NCBI GenBank assembly: GCA_044508835.1
Contig: JBIQHD010000037.1
Span: forward strand, 1-42,591
DNA length: 42,591 nucleotides
Direction of reading: 5' to 3'
Source: JAKFDI01 sp044508835
GTDB lineage: Bacteria; Pseudomonadota; Gammaproteobacteria; Burkholderiales; Burkholderiaceae_C
How positions within the stretch are numbered: the stretch's first letter is position 1; each line of letters starts with the position of its first letter. A program made the position numbers and the translations under genes. Below, in pieces: positions 40,635 through 42,591 of this stretch. The notes under the pieces are model-generated. The model made no database searches and was not told where the DNA came from. It saw only the letters and a list, made by a program, of their open reading frames with translations.

Positions 40635-41177
40635 ATGTCGAACACAGAAAACACCCCCGACCCCCGTATCGAGCCCCAGTCCGAGCCCGGCACCGAGCCG
40701 GTGGTGCCCGCGCCCGCCGACGACGCGAGCCGGCGCCTGAGCGAGCTCGAGGCCAAGCACGCCGAGATGGCCGACGCCTACCTGCGCGCCAAGGCCGAGG
40801 CCGAGAACACCCGCCGCCGCGCCGACGAGGAAATGGCCAAGGCCCGCAAGTTCGCCGTGGAGGGCTTCGCCGAAAGCCTGCTGCCCGTGAAGGACAGCCT
40901 CGAGGCCGCCATCGTGGCGCAGGACCAGACCCCGCAGCAGGTGCTCGAGGGCGTGCACGCCATCCTGCGCCAGCTGAACGGCGCGCTGGAGCGCAACAAG
41001 GTGGTCGAGGTGAACCCCGCCGCCGGCGAGAAGTTCGACCCGCACCAGCACCAGGCCATCAGCGTGGTGCCCGCCGAGCAGGAGCCCAACACCGTGGTCA
41101 CGGTGCTGCAGAAGGGCTACCTCATCGCCGACCGCGTGCTTCGCCCGGCGCTGGTCACCGTGTCTGCGCCCAAGTGA
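40635..41177 (+). CDS. grpE: Nucleotide exchange factor GrpE
   Basis: 180 residues. An acidic, Pro-rich disordered start (1-35) leads to the long dimerising coiled coil (about 36-85: RLSELEAKHAEMADAYLRAK). KFAVEGFAESLLPVKDSLEA and the C-terminal beta-wing domain follow (FDPHQHQAISVVP; NTVVTVLQKGYLIADRVLRP). It releases ADP from DnaK and acts as a thermosensor in the chaperone cycle. It is preceded by a sigma-32-type promoter. dnaK follows 90 bases later with its own promoter-like sequences. Confidence 0.96.
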   Translation: MSNTENTPDPRIEPQSEPGTEPVVPAPADDASRRLSELEAKHAEMADAYLRAKAEAENTRRRADEEMAKARKFAVEGFAESLLPVKDSLEAAIVAQDQTPQQVLEGVHAILRQLNGALERNKVVEVNPAAGEKFDPHQHQAISVVPAEQEPNTVVTVLQKGYLIADRVLRPALVTVSAPK

Positions 41178-41201
41178 TGCGCCGCGGCACCCCCCGACGT
41201 T

Positions 41202-41229
41202 CTTGAAAACAAGCGAGTTATCCACAACT
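41202..41229 (+). promoter_or_regulatory. Candidate sigma-32 promoter of dnaK
   Basis: CTTGAAA (41202-41208) is a perfect RpoH -35. Thirteen bases later CCACAACT (41222-41229) is an imperfect -10. The spacing equals that of the grpE promoter. It overlaps a hairpin (CGAGTT/AACTCG, 41214-41231) and a DnaA-box sequence. Confidence 0.6.
41218..41226 (+). promoter_or_regulatory. Perfect DnaA-box sequence in the dnaK promoter
   Basis: TTATCCACA matches the strict DnaA consensus. Only one copy is seen here, so it is not an origin; it may be chance or a regulatory site. Confidence 0.35.
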
Positions 41230-41267
41230 CGAAGACAACCGGATTTCAGTTTCAGGAGAACCCTCAA

Positions 41268-42591
<1,324 letters not shown>

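Overview
The window is GC-rich chromosomal DNA from a betaproteobacterium, most likely order Burkholderiales and probably near the Rubrivivax/Leptothrix/Methylibium group. This is judged from protein character and gene order only. The supporting features are pepA-holC followed by a DUF2486-like gene, divergent lptF-lptG, dnaG-rpoD, hslR-grpE-dnaK, a CysB-type LysR regulator, an H-NS protein with the Burkholderiales-style C-terminus, and a FimV-like protein. Most of the window is ordinary housekeeping sequence with very short intergenic spaces and many ATGA overlaps.

Region by region: 1-329 is the C-terminus of an SPFH/band-7 protein, followed by tRNA-Ser(GGA) with a terminator. From about 501 to 5960 lies an accessory segment. 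It holds a decayed queuine tRNA-ribosyltransferase-like gene (TGT superfamily), several small unrecognised phage-like genes, a lipoprotein, a Cys-rich secreted peptide, and a chimeric ORF that joins the zinc ribbon of an IS1595-type transposase to a phage-like virion protein. No integrase or tRNA-end repeat is visible, so this looks like a degraded island. From 5975 to 9689 on the minus strand are a terminator, a branched-chain amino acid binding protein, a DUF2486-like protein, holC and pepA. From 9863 to 14619 on the plus strand are lptF, lptG, a small CbiX chelatase, a CysB regulator and a methionine-type aminotransferase. A FimV-like gene runs against them. From 16644 to 20471 are a crotonase, a Crp/Fnr regulator, a conserved hypothetical, a YfcG-type glutathione transferase, tRNA-Arg(TCT), tRNA-Pro(TGG) and a small DUF697-like membrane protein. 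hrpA (minus) and argA (plus) are divergent, and argA is followed by yggX and an hns-type gene.

The right-hand third combines information processing with signalling: a MASE1-PAS-PAS-GGDEF-EAL protein, dnaG, rpoD, a class III adenylate cyclase fused to an FHA domain, and a soluble GAF/multi-PAS hybrid histidine kinase. These are followed by hemH, hslR, grpE and the first two thirds of dnaK. The heat-shock genes have recognisable sigma-32-type promoters. The histidine kinase contains a LOV blue-light domain with every main flavin contact except the signalling glutamine, which is replaced by leucine. I regard this as the most interesting protein in the window. I did not find a CRISPR array, a complete mobile element, or a clearly novel multi-gene defence system.
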